A stretch of DNA of 64,000 nt from the NCBI GenBank assembly GCA_903913215.1, contig CAIWKE010000003.1, forward strand, positions 186,001 to 250,000, in the 5' to 3' direction. Below are positions 10,201 through 18,067 of the stretch, one piece after another. A program made the translations under genes and the position numbers. Source of the stretch: an uncultured Holophagaceae bacterium (GTDB taxonomy: Bacteria; Acidobacteriota; Holophagae; Holophagales; Holophagaceae). The notes below the pieces were generated by a model, which did no database searches, was not told the origin of the DNA, and worked only from the letters and a program-made list of their open reading frames with translations. Positions within the stretch are counted from its first letter, which is position 1. Each line of letters opens with the position of its first letter.

Positions 10201-11974
10201 CTGTCCAAGTCACCGCAGTGCTGAAGCTCCCAGTGCCCGTGACGGTGGCCGTGAACTGGTTCTGGCCGCCCGAATTAAGGGAGAAGCTGGCCGGGCTCAG
10301 GGTCACACCAGTGATGCTGGTTCCCACCGCCACGGTGATGCTGGAGGTCGCGCTCTTGGTGCTGTCCTGCACGCTGGTGGCCGTCACCACGTCACTGCCG
10401 CTCGTGCTGGGCGCCGTGTAGAGGCCGCTGCTGCTGACGCTTCCCCGCTGCGCCGCCCAGGTCACCGCCGTGCTGAAGGTCCCCGTGCCCGTCACGGTGG
10501 CCGTAAACTGCTTCTGGCCGCCCGTATTAAGGGAGAGGCTGGCCGGGCTCAGGGTCACAGCAGTGATGCTGGTGCCCACCGCCACGGTGATGCTGGAGGT
10601 TGCGCTCTTGGTGCTGTCCTGCACGCTGGTGGCCGTCACCACGTCGCTGCCACTCGTGCTGGGCGCCGTGTAGAGGCCGCTGCTGCTGACGCTGCCCCGC
10701 TGTGCCGTCCAGGTCACCGCCGTGCTGAAGCTCCCCGTGCCCGTCACGGTGGCCGTGAACTGGTTCTGGGCGCCCGTGTTCAAGGTGAAGCTGGCCGGGC
10801 TCAGGGCCACAGCGCTGATGCTGGTGCCCACCGCCACAGTGATGCTGGAGGTCGCGCTCTTGATGCTGTCCTGCACGCTGGTGGCTGTCACCACGTCGCT
10901 GCCGCTCGTGCTGGGTGCCGTGTAGAGGCCGGTGCTGCTGATGCTGCCCCGCTGTGCCGTCCAGGTCACCGCCGTGCTGAAGCTCCCCGTGCCCGTGACG
11001 GTGGCCGTGAACTGCTTCTGGCCGCCCATAATGAGAGAGAGGCTGGCCGGGCTCAGGGCTACAGCGCTGATGCTGGTGCCCACCGCCACGGTGATGCTGG
11101 AGGTCGCGCTCTTGGTGCTGTCCTGCACGCTGGTGGCCGTCACCACGTCGCTGCCGCTCGTGCTGGGAGCCGTGTAGAGGCCGGTGCTGCTGACGCTGCC
11201 CCGCTGCGCCGTCCAGGTCACCGCAGTGCTGAAGGTCCCTGTGCCTGTCACGGAGGCCGTGAACTGGTTCTGGCCACCCGTGTTCAAGGTGAAGCTGGCC
11301 GGGCTCAGGGTCACACCAGTGATGCTGGTGCCAACCGCCACGGTGATATTGGAGGTGGCACTCTTGGTGCTGTCCTGCACGCTGGTGGCCGTCACCACAT
11401 CGCTGCCGCTCGTGCTGGGCGCCGTGTAGAGACCGCTGCTGCTGATGCTGCCCCGCTGGGCCGTCCAGGTCACGGCAGAGTTGAAACTCCCCGTGCCCGT
11501 CACGGCGACCGTGAACTGCTTCTGGCCGCCCAAATTCAAGGTGAGGCTGGCTGGGCTCAGAGTCATGGTCGATATGGCTGCACTGCGGTGGATGCGCAGC
11601 TGTCCACTGGCCGCCTTGGTCGAGTCCTTGCTGCTGGTGGCCACAATCACATGGGTGCCCTCAGCCGCCGGAGCGATGTAGGTGACCGAGGTCCCGCTGC
11701 CCTGGATCGTCCCGACCTCGGCATTGCCGTTCACCACGCCATCCACGGTCCAGACCACTGTGTCATTCGGCACCGTGTCCTGGGCCGTGATCTGAAGACT
11801 GTCGGCCACATTGACGTCTGCGGGCACCCCAAGGAGGGTGATGCTCCCGGAGACGATCGGGGTGACGGCGTTCCCACTGGACTTGCTGCCACCCCCCCCG
11901 CCGCAGGCGAACAGGATCAGAGCCCCGGCAAGGGCCAGACACTGAACCGTGGCAAGACGATGAGCTACTCGCAT
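7247..11974 (-). CDS. Secreted lipoprotein with eight Ig-like repeats and a right-handed beta-helix domain (paralogue A)
   Basis: Predicted 1575-residue surface or periplasmic lipoprotein. The N-terminus is a signal peptide ending in LILFAC followed by a Gly/Ser run, so Cys24 is the likely lipidated residue. One divergent Ig-like module is followed by eight 84-residue BIg2-like repeats (about residues 132-805), each with LSPAS, FTA.VTGTG and GLYTAPSTSGSDVVTATS. The last 750 residues resemble polysaccharide-lyase/epimerase-like beta-helix proteins: ILLRGGVYxRSASL-type strand, a carbohydrate-binding-like middle part and repeated N-x-I/V turns (IENCQFQ, VQHNEIH, IQYNKIYD). A strong GGAGG site precedes ATG 11974, and a sigma-54 promoter sits just upstream. 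It is a paralogue of the gene ending at 14648. Substrate unknown; a role at the exopolysaccharide is inferred from the neighbourhood. Confidence 0.85.
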   Translation of the reverse strand: MRVAHRLATVQCLALAGALILFACGGGGGSKSSGNAVTPIVSGSITLLGVPADVNVADSLQITAQDTVPNDTVVWTVDGVVNGNAEVGTIQGSGTSVTYIAPAAEGTHVIVATSSKDSTKAASGQLRIHRSAAISTMTLSPASLTLNLGGQKQFTVAVTGTGSFNSAVTWTAQRGSISSSGLYTAPSTSGSDVVTATSVQDSTKSATSNITVAVGTSITGVTLSPASFTLNTGGQNQFTASVTGTGTFSTAVTWTAQRGSVSSTGLYTAPSTSGSDVVTATSVQDSTKSATSSITVAVGTSISAVALSPASLSLIMGGQKQFTATVTGTGSFSTAVTWTAQRGSISSTGLYTAPSTSGSDVVTATSVQDSIKSATSSITVAVGTSISAVALSPASFTLNTGAQNQFTATVTGTGSFSTAVTWTAQRGSVSSSGLYTAPSTSGSDVVTATSVQDSTKSATSSITVAVGTSITAVTLSPASLSLNTGGQKQFTATVTGTGTFSTAVTWAAQRGSVSSSGLYTAPSTSGSDVVTATSVQDSTKSATSSITVAVGTSITGVTLSPASFSLNSGGQNQFTATVTGTGSFSTAVTWTAQRGSVSSTGLYTAPSTSGTDVVTATSVQDSTKSATSSITVAVSTSISAVALSPASLSLSTGGQKQFTAGVTGTGSFSTAVTWTAQRGSISSTGLYTAPSTSGTDVVTATSGQDSTKSATSNITVVAISISAVTLSPASLSLNTGGLNQFTATVTGSGSFSSAVTWTAQRGSVSSTGLYTAPSTSGTDVVTASSVQDTTKSATASVTVLAVVAGSGIIVSPTGLQGNPGTLAAPTTLEGAQALIQKAITAKSGSLTVLLRGGVYQRSASLTLGAADSGTAAAPVQWAAYPGEQPRLVGGVSLPVSALQPVTSADPNWSRLDANTRSLIYVADLSAYKASLGSFASRHSSVQSGGTNQAMEVFANGVPLTLARYPKAVDPKLVNLSIQASIVVSGSVTPDVTGTYAYAGLDASGRAHYQLTKGGTTWTIGADPGGPQWQISNAAGSVYFGAYDNLAGPVGRFEGVVGASGLAYATPADGSAPLPGLMLIQGSNGASQITVSTPEMSKWNASEAMYYGLSYWSWWGDHCPISSFNPSTGTISLANAPTLGSRTGQPFFIYNLLEELTAPGDYFIDRVNARLYMRPLGDVLPTEVILSTLQTPIVQMAGCTGITWQGISFEADKDLAISATNCQSVSFNTCQFWNSGGYGLVLSGSSNVVEACDFRQLGQGGVSTWGGNRSTLTPSGTLIENCQFQSFGRLFWTYQPAIQILQDNDYNPLCMGITVQHNEIHRGPHDAIIYSGSSHTIQYNKIYDVDQFTSDAGAIYTSGCEWGTQGNQIKNNLIFNCGGPLGGFISGIYIDGGGSGVDIEGNILYKSGQLCGIQHNGGRDVQTRYNISYGHWYGIDISNVIFSINNNSSGSQTNFLQKLQYYNYQSAPWSTAYPNLAVIPNTYAQLPGSHWLEPENSVCYGNLQFGGSTDAYRQTSNYAPSMGAITTFFTQVGSNISQNPLFTNPANLDFSLQSGSPMFAIPGFPGINTALIGIQK
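9564..11580 (-). repeat. Eight tandem 252-bp repeats inside the beta-helix lipoprotein gene A
   Basis: The DNA repeats with a 252-bp period (84 codons) eight times, highly similar at the nucleotide level, encoding the Ig-like modules. Odd-numbered units read GGQKQF and most even ones GGQNQF with LSPASF, and units 2 and 3 closely match units 6 and 7, so blocks larger than one unit were copied. Confidence 0.9.
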
Positions 11975-11998
11975 GGGAACCTCCGATGCTCTCTTAAG

Positions 11999-12013
11999 GC
12001 AACGGTGATGCCA
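11999..12013 (-). promoter_or_regulatory. Sigma-54 (RpoN) -24/-12 promoter of beta-helix gene A
   Basis: Read on the minus strand: TGGCAT-CACCG-TTGC, matching the consensus TGGCAC-N5-TTGC at 9 of the 10 fixed positions with exact spacing. The predicted transcript start is near 11987, just before the GGAGG ribosome site (11984-11980) of the gene starting at 11974. The gene immediately upstream encodes a sigma-54 activator. Found by eye; not tested. Confidence 0.7.
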
Positions 12014-12068
12014 CGCGAGTCCACTGAATCGCTTGCCCTTAAGTCATTTGTTTCGGTCATTAACAATT

Positions 12069-12086
12069 CCCGGCCAGATGGCCTGG
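12069..12086. promoter_or_regulatory. Candidate activator-binding palindrome upstream of the sigma-54 promoter
   Basis: An imperfect palindrome CCCGGCCA-GA-TGGCCTGG (one mismatched pair) centred about 65 bases upstream of the -24 element, a usual distance for an enhancer bound by an NtrC-type activator. Only position and symmetry support it. Confidence 0.35.
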
Positions 12087-12117
12087 AGGGGCATTGTCTG
12101 GTTGCTGTATCCTGATT

Positions 12118-13473
12118 CTAGAATCCAGACAACTCGGGACCGTAAGTCTTCAGTTTTTGGTACAAGGTGCTGCGGGGGATATCGAGCCGCTTGGCGGCAC
12201 GGTCCACATGCCCGCCTTCCTCGCTTAGGACCTTGATGATGTAGTGCCGTTCCAGCTCTTTCAGCGTCAGGTTCGACTTGGAATCCGGGAGGCGACCATC
12301 AGGGCTGGAGGCAAAATCCAGGTCAGAGGCCTCAAGGGTCGTTCCCTTCATGCCCATCAAGGCCCTTTCCAAGACATTCCGCAGTTCCCGGATGTTCCCC
12401 GGCCAGGCATGCCGCTGGAGTTTCAGGCGGGCCTCCTGGGAAAGGCTGCGGGCCTCGAAGCCGGAGCCGGTGGTGAGCCGGTCTAGGAGGATCTGAGCAA
12501 AAATGGGGATATCCTCGGCTCGCTCACGAAGGGGTGGCATCGTGATCTGGATGGCGCTGATGCGGTAGAAGAGGTCAGAGCGGAAGAGCTGCTCCTGTAC
12601 GAGGCGATCTAGCTTCTGGTGGGTGGCAGCCACCAGCCGGAAGTCCACCTTCCGGTCTTGCAGGCCACCCATGCGGCGAAACCGCTTCTCCTCGAGGGCT
12701 TTCAGGACCTTTGGCTGGATCTGCAGATCCATGTCACCGATCTCGTCGAGAAAGACGGTGCCCCGGTGAGCCGCCTCCAGCAGCCCGACCTTTTCGGTGA
12801 CCGCTCCGGTGAAGGCCCCCTTTTCATGGCCAAACAGTTCCGTCTCCAGAAACTCCTTGGTGAAGCCGCCACAGTTGAGTTCCAGCATCGCCTCCGAGGC
12901 CCTGGAGCTGTTCCGGTGAAGCCAGCGTGCCAGCTCGCTCTTCCCTGTCCCCGTTTCCCCCTGAATGAGAATGGGGCTCTCGGTGGCAGCCGCGAGCCGC
13001 GCCTGCTCCTCGAGCTTCAGGACGGCCATGCTGTGGCCGATGAATGGGTCGACCGCCCGCTGTGGGCGGTACAGCGATTCTCGGGCGAACTGTTTGCGGT
13101 GGTTCTGCTGGTTTTTCAGGGCCCTGTTGAGCACCACCAGAAAGGCCGGCAGGTCCAGTGGCTTCAGCAGGAAGTTTTCTGCTCCGAGTTGAATGGCCCG
13201 CACGGCGAGCTCGATGCTGGCGTGCCCCGTGAGGAGGATGAGAGGTACACCGGAATCGATGGCCTTCAGCCTGGGCAGCAGGTCGATGGCATTCCCATCC
13301 GGCAGGGAGTAGTCCAGGGTGACGGCATCATAGACATCGGCCTTGAACCTGATCTCCGCTTCCGCACAGCTTTCCGCTTCGTCCACGACAAAGCCGTGTT
13401 GCTCCAGAAAATTCCGGACCGCAAAAACGATGACTTCATCGTCGTCGACTACCAGTATTTTTCCCTTTGCCAT
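12118..13473 (-). CDS. NtrC-family sigma-54-dependent response regulator
   Basis: Predicted 451-residue transcription activator. Domains in order: receiver (acidic pair DDD at 10-12, phospho-acceptor Asp54 in VTLDYSLPDG, Lys near 104), AAA+ domain with Walker A GETGTGKSEL, the sigma-54 contact loop GAFTGA, and Walker B-like FLDEIGDM; C-terminal Fis-type helix-turn-helix (HVDRAAKRLDIPRSTLYQKL). All key residues are present, so it should activate RpoN promoters when phosphorylated. The partner kinase gene ends seven bases upstream, so the two are probably co-transcribed. The nearest plausible target is the sigma-54 promoter at 11999-12013 immediately downstream. Confidence 0.95.
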   Translation of the reverse strand: MAKGKILVVDDDEVIVFAVRNFLEQHGFVVDEAESCAEAEIRFKADVYDAVTLDYSLPDGNAIDLLPRLKAIDSGVPLILLTGHASIELAVRAIQLGAENFLLKPLDLPAFLVVLNRALKNQQNHRKQFARESLYRPQRAVDPFIGHSMAVLKLEEQARLAAATESPILIQGETGTGKSELARWLHRNSSRASEAMLELNCGGFTKEFLETELFGHEKGAFTGAVTEKVGLLEAAHRGTVFLDEIGDMDLQIQPKVLKALEEKRFRRMGGLQDRKVDFRLVAATHQKLDRLVQEQLFRSDLFYRISAIQITMPPLRERAEDIPIFAQILLDRLTTGSGFEARSLSQEARLKLQRHAWPGNIRELRNVLERALMGMKGTTLEASDLDFASSPDGRLPDSKSNLTLKELERHYIIKVLSEEGGHVDRAAKRLDIPRSTLYQKLKTYGPELSGF

Positions 13474-13480
13474 GGAACCC

Positions 13481-14620
13481 TCAATACTGAGTAGCTAGAG
13501 GCAAAGAATAGGGCAGTTTTGAGGGCAGCATGAACCGGATCCTCAGCCCCTCGGTTCCCGGCCCGGACTCGAGGCTTCCGCCGTGGGACTCGAAGGCCCG
13601 CCTGACCCCCGGCAAGGTCAGACGGCCCAGCCCCGAACCCTTGAAGTAGAAGGGTTCGAAGAGGCGAGCGGGATCCATCTGACTGAATTTCACACTGGCG
13701 GCATCCAGGCATCCGACAATCCGGGATTCGCCTCCTGAGTGGTCTGAATTGAGGCGAAGGGTCAGCTGACTCCCCGGCGGCTCATCGCGGAGGAGAATCC
13801 CCAGCAGCTCCAGGAAGGCCGTCCGTAGCCAGACTTCATCGCCCTGCAGGTCCGGCAGGGCCCCCTCGACCTGCAGGTGGAGCCCCACAGCGCGAGCCTC
13901 CGCCTGAGGTCGGAGCTGTTCGAGGACGTCCCGAAGCAGCCGTTCCAGATCCAGCCGTGCCACCACAGGTGGGCGCGGGTATAGGAATTCCCTCAGCTCC
14001 GTGACGAAGAGGGTCATCTGGCCCAGGCCCTTCCGGAGGATGGCAATGTATTTACCGCTCTCATCCCCCGCCGGGAGCCGGACCTCGAAGGCATCGAAGG
14101 TCGCGGAAATGCCGAAGATGAAGCTGCCCAATTCATGCAGGAGCCCCCTGATGAACGCCGCAGTGACCAATGTGGGTGGCTGGCCTGTTGTAGTCTCGTG
14201 GTCCATCCTCAGGATCAGCTGGACGTGGTTCACCAGGCGCAGCAGCCCTGACTGGACGGGCTCATCGAGCGCCAACCGCGTCGGGGAGAGCAGCCACAGG
14301 GTACCGAGGCCTTGGCCATTGGGCGCCACCAGATCCAGATTCAAGGCCGTTTCCAGCCCCTGCTCCAGCAGCAGGTGGCGCTCCCTTTCCCCCACGGAAT
14401 TCAGGGCCAGAACCGGCGCCACCGCCTCCAGCCGATCGGCGGAAAGCCCGCTGGCGTCGTGGTACCAAACGCCAGATTCATCCTGCAGCAGCAGCACCGC
14501 CAGGGCTCCACAGAGGGTGGAGACGACCTGCAGCGAATCCTGCAGCAGCAGCGGTGTTTGAGGCAGATGAAAGCCGCGGCAGGACAAGGCAGATGATGGA
14601 CCGGGTTGGTCGGTAGTCAT
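13481..14620 (-). CDS. Histidine kinase-like sensor with GAF-like input and degenerate ATP-binding domain
   Basis: Predicted 379-residue soluble protein, no membrane segment. Residues about 25-140 look like a GAF-type sensor; a dimerisation/phosphotransfer helix has His162 in LLHELGS; the C-terminal part has an ATPase-like fold with FEPFYFKGSGLG (G2 box, 321-332). The N box lacks the usual Asn (FLELLGILLRDE, 269-280) and the G1 box is not recognisable, so ATP use may be weak or altered. Placed between beta-helix gene B (27-base gap) and its cognate regulator (7-base gap), suggesting one operon. The ATG at 14620 has only a weak ribosome site. Confidence 0.75.
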   Translation of the reverse strand: MTTDQPGPSSALSCRGFHLPQTPLLLQDSLQVVSTLCGALAVLLLQDESGVWYHDASGLSADRLEAVAPVLALNSVGERERHLLLEQGLETALNLDLVAPNGQGLGTLWLLSPTRLALDEPVQSGLLRLVNHVQLILRMDHETTTGQPPTLVTAAFIRGLLHELGSFIFGISATFDAFEVRLPAGDESGKYIAILRKGLGQMTLFVTELREFLYPRPPVVARLDLERLLRDVLEQLRPQAEARAVGLHLQVEGALPDLQGDEVWLRTAFLELLGILLRDEPPGSQLTLRLNSDHSGGESRIVGCLDAASVKFSQMDPARLFEPFYFKGSGLGRLTLPGVRRAFESHGGSLESGPGTEGLRIRFMLPSKLPYSLPLATQY

Positions 14621-14647
14621 GGGGGTTCCATTGAAAACCGCGTGTAC

Positions 14648-17600
14648 TTATTTCTGGATGCCAATGAGGGCGGTATTGATGCCGGGGAAGCCGGGAATGG
14701 CGAACATGGGGCTTCCAGACTGGAGGCTGAAGTCGAGGTTCGCCGGGTTGGTGAAGAGGGGATCCTGGTTCACGTTCGCCCCCACCTGCTTGAAGAAGGT
14801 GGTGATCGCCCCCAAGGACGGGTAGTAGTTCGACACCTGCCGGTAGACCTCCTTTGTCCCTCCGAACTGCAGGTTCCCGTAGCAGATCGAGTTTTCCGGT
14901 TCGAGCCAGTGCGTCCCCGGCAGCTGCGCGTAGGTGTTCGGAATCACCGCCAGGTTCGGGTAGGTCGTCGACCAGGGCGCCGACTGGTAATTGAAATACT
15001 GCAGCTTCTGCAGGAAATTCGTCTGCGAACCCGCCGTGTTGCTGATGATGCTGAACGTCACGTTGCTGATGTCGATGCCGTAGGAGGATCCGTAGCAGAC
15101 GTTGTACTGGGTCTGCACATCCCTGCCCCCATTGTGCTGAATCGCGCACATCGCGCCCGTCTTGTACAGGATGTTCCCCAGGATCGTCGAACCGCTCCCA
15201 CCAGCGTCAAGGTAGATGCCAGAAACCCAGTCCCCCAGCGGTCCACCGCAGTTGCGAATGAGGTTGAACTGGATCAAATTCCCCTGCGTCCCCCACTCGC
15301 AACCTGTGCTGTAGATCGCGCCCGCGTCGTTCGTCCACTGGTCCACGTTGTAGATCTTGTTGTACTGGATTGTGTTCCCGTTACCACCATAGATGATCGC
15401 GTCATGCGGCGCGTTATGGATCTCGTTGTGTTGCACCGTGATCCCCATGCAGGCCGCATTGTAGTCCTCGTCAGCCACGAGCTGGATCGCCGGCTGGTAG
15501 GTCCAGAACAAGCGCCCGAAGGACTGGAACTGGCTGTTCTCGATCAAGGTCCCACTGGGCGTCAGCGTCGACCGGTTCCCGCCCCAGACCCAGACTCCCC
15601 CCTGCCCCAGCTGGCGGAAATCACAGCCTTCCACCAGGTTTGACGAGCCGCTCAGCACCAGTCCGTAGCCGCCGCTATTCCAGAACTGGCAGCCATTGAA
15701 GGACACCGACTGGCAGTTCGTGGCCGAGACCGCCACATCCTTGTCCGCCTCGAAGGAGACCCCCTGCCAAGTGATCCCCGTGCAGCCTGCGAGCTTCAGG
15801 ATGGGTGTCTGCAGCGTGGACAGCAGCACCTCTGTGGGCGCCACATCCCCGTTCGGACGCAGGTAGAGCCTCGCGTTCACGCGGTCGATGAAGTAGTCGC
15901 CCGGGGCCGTTAGCTCCTCCAGCAGGTTGTAGATGAAGCAGGGCTGCCCGATCCGGATACCCAGCGTGGGGCTGTTGGCCAGGGTGATGTTCCCGCTGGC
16001 CCCGTCGATCGCCGAGATCGCGCAGTGGTCCCCCCACCAGCTGTAGTTGCTCAGGCCGTAGTACATGGCTTCCGAGGCCTTCCACTTGCTCAACTCCGCA
16101 CTGGGGACCGTGATCTGGGTCGAGCCATTCGTGGTTTGGATCAGCAGGAAGCCAGGCAAGGGGCTGGAGCCGTCCGCGGGACTGAGGAAGGCAGTACCGG
16201 AGGCACCCGAAAGGGCCTCAAACCGCCCCGCAGGCCCAGAGAAGCCCTCCGGAGAGCCCCAGTAGACACTATCCTTCCCGCCGAAATCAGCACTGTCCGA
16301 CAGCAGCCAGCTGGGGCTCCCCGCTGGCATGGCGATGGACCAGACATCGCCTCCCTTCGCCAGCTTGTAGTAGGGGTTCCCATGGGTGTCCAGGCCCCCG
16401 TAGGCGTAGGTCCCGGTGACATCCGGGCTGAGGGTGCCCGTGACGCTGATTGATGCCTGGGGAGCCAGTTTCACCGCAGTGGCGTCAACGTACTTCGGAT
16501 ACCTCGCCAGATTGAGGGGTACGCCATTGGCAAAGACTTCCATGGCCTGATTCACGGGTCCGCCCATGATGACCCCGCTGGTGTTGGGACGGCTGCTGAA
16601 GCTGCCCAGGAGGGACTTGTAGGCGCTCAGGTCGGCCACAAAGATCAAGGCCCGGGTGCTGGCATCCAACCGCGACCAGTTCGGATCCGCGCTGGTGACC
16701 GGTTGCAAGGCCGAGACGGGCAGCGAGACGCCACCCACCAGGCGCGGCTGTTCCCCGGGGTAGGCCGCCCACTGGACGGGGGCCGCCGCGGTGCCGGAGT
16801 CCGCCGCGCCCAGGCTCAGGCTCGCCGAACGCGGATAGACACCGCCCCGGAGCAGGACCGTCAGGCTGCTCGATTTCGCCGCGATGGCCTTCTGGATCAG
16901 GGTCTGCGCCCCCTCCAAGGTGGTCGGCGCCGCCAACGTTCCAGGGTTCCCTTGCAGGCCCGTCGGAGCCACGATGATCCCACTACCCGCCACAGCCGCC
17001 AGAACCGTCACCGACACCGACGCGCTCTTGGTGGGATCCTGCACGCTTGTGGCCGTGACAGTGTGGGCCCCAGGCGCGAGCGGAGCCGCATAGGTGACCG
17101 TATTGCCGCTGCCCGCGAGGGTGCCCACCGTGGTGTTTCCGTTGGTGATGCCATCCACCGTCCAGGTGACAGCGGTGATGGTGGTGCCGACGACTGTCGC
17201 CGTCAGGGTCATGGTTCCGGCACTGTAGAGGCTCAAGGAGCCCGAGGGAGATAGGGTGACGCTTAGCGCCGCCACGGCCTGGACTGTGGCCCTGACCGAG
17301 GCGCTCTTGGTGGGGTCCTGCACGCTGGTGGCGACGAGGGTATGGGCGCCGGCCGTGGCGGGGGCAGCATAGACAGCAGAATTCCCACTGCCGACCAGGG
17401 TACCCACGGTGGCGTTGCCGCCGGTGATTCCATCCACGGTCCAAGTGACGGCCGTGTTGGTGGTCCCAGTGACGGTGGCGGTGAGGGTGACGGTTCCACC
17501 CACAAGCACCGCGAGGGAACCCGCAGACGAAAGCGCCACGCTCACGACGGAACTGGCCTGCACCGTGAGGACAAGCGAAGCGGTCTTGCTGGTGTCCTGC

Positions 17601-17941
17601 AGGCTGGTGGCCTGGAGGGTGTGGGTGCCCGCCGCCGCTGGGGCTGTGTAGGTCACGGTGTTGCCACTACCGGTGAGAATTCCGACGGTGGCATTGCCGC
17701 CGACGACACTGTCCACGGACCAGGTGACCCCCGTGTTGGTGGCACCTGTGACGGTGGCAGTCACGGAGGTGATGCTGCCCCCATTGACGGTCGCAGGGGC
17801 CGCCGGGGACAGGGTGACCGTTACCACGGGGACTGGGAGGATCACGGTGGCGGCGCTGTGACCGGAGCAGGCGAGCAGGGAGCAGACCATCCCGATGAGC
17901 AGGACACCCAGGCAATGAAACTGTCTTTCACCAGCAGCCAA
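14648..17941 (-). CDS. Secreted lipoprotein with Ig-like repeats and right-handed beta-helix domain (paralogue B)
   Basis: Predicted 1097-residue surface or periplasmic lipoprotein. The signal peptide ends in SLLAC (Cys25). Three Ig-like modules of about 95 residues (each with TWSVD/TWTVDG, GNTVTYAAP and AHTLxATS-type strands) precede a 750-residue C-terminal part nearly the same as in the gene starting at 11974, including GVYPRSASLSLG, SGYWSWWGDHC-like and the beta-helix turns (IENSQFQ, VQHNEIHN). The start is a TTG at 17941 with GAGGGG five bases upstream; no better start precedes the signal peptide. The kinase gene follows after 27 bases, so B is probably read together with the two-component genes. 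Enzymatic activity unproven. Confidence 0.83.
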   Translation of the reverse strand: MAAGERQFHCLGVLLIGMVCSLLACSGHSAATVILPVPVVTVTLSPAAPATVNGGSITSVTATVTGATNTGVTWSVDSVVGGNATVGILTGSGNTVTYTAPAAAGTHTLQATSLQDTSKTASLVLTVQASSVVSVALSSAGSLAVLVGGTVTLTATVTGTTNTAVTWTVDGITGGNATVGTLVGSGNSAVYAAPATAGAHTLVATSVQDPTKSASVRATVQAVAALSVTLSPSGSLSLYSAGTMTLTATVVGTTITAVTWTVDGITNGNTTVGTLAGSGNTVTYAAPLAPGAHTVTATSVQDPTKSASVSVTVLAAVAGSGIIVAPTGLQGNPGTLAAPTTLEGAQTLIQKAIAAKSSSLTVLLRGGVYPRSASLSLGAADSGTAAAPVQWAAYPGEQPRLVGGVSLPVSALQPVTSADPNWSRLDASTRALIFVADLSAYKSLLGSFSSRPNTSGVIMGGPVNQAMEVFANGVPLNLARYPKYVDATAVKLAPQASISVTGTLSPDVTGTYAYGGLDTHGNPYYKLAKGGDVWSIAMPAGSPSWLLSDSADFGGKDSVYWGSPEGFSGPAGRFEALSGASGTAFLSPADGSSPLPGFLLIQTTNGSTQITVPSAELSKWKASEAMYYGLSNYSWWGDHCAISAIDGASGNITLANSPTLGIRIGQPCFIYNLLEELTAPGDYFIDRVNARLYLRPNGDVAPTEVLLSTLQTPILKLAGCTGITWQGVSFEADKDVAVSATNCQSVSFNGCQFWNSGGYGLVLSGSSNLVEGCDFRQLGQGGVWVWGGNRSTLTPSGTLIENSQFQSFGRLFWTYQPAIQLVADEDYNAACMGITVQHNEIHNAPHDAIIYGGNGNTIQYNKIYNVDQWTNDAGAIYSTGCEWGTQGNLIQFNLIRNCGGPLGDWVSGIYLDAGGSGSTILGNILYKTGAMCAIQHNGGRDVQTQYNVCYGSSYGIDISNVTFSIISNTAGSQTNFLQKLQYFNYQSAPWSTTYPNLAVIPNTYAQLPGTHWLEPENSICYGNLQFGGTKEVYRQVSNYYPSLGAITTFFKQVGANVNQDPLFTNPANLDFSLQSGSPMFAIPGFPGINTALIGIQK

Positions 17942-17998
17942 GGGAGCCCCTCTATTGCTCTACAGACTAGGTTCAAACGCAGGCGTGGCAAGGCAAAG

Positions 17999-18036
17999 AT
18001 GAAAAAGCCCCCCTCTTGATGGAGGGGGGCTTCATC
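17999..18036. terminator. Bidirectional-looking terminator between beta-helix gene B and the giant lipoprotein gene
   Basis: A GC-rich stem (AAGCCCCCCT at 18005-18014 with its complement at 18023-18032) and an outer GATGAA/TTCATC pair. For the minus strand the downstream bases include the A-run at 18002-18006, read as T residues, so it terminates the 2526-residue lipoprotein gene. Confidence 0.75.
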
Positions 18037-18067
18037 CTTTTGGACTAGTAAAGAACCCGCATGGGCC

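Noticed and set aside
9564-11580. Regularly spaced repeats that could be mistaken for a CRISPR array
   Set aside because: The period is 252 bp, the whole unit is repeated rather than a short repeat with unique spacers, and it is in frame within a coding sequence.
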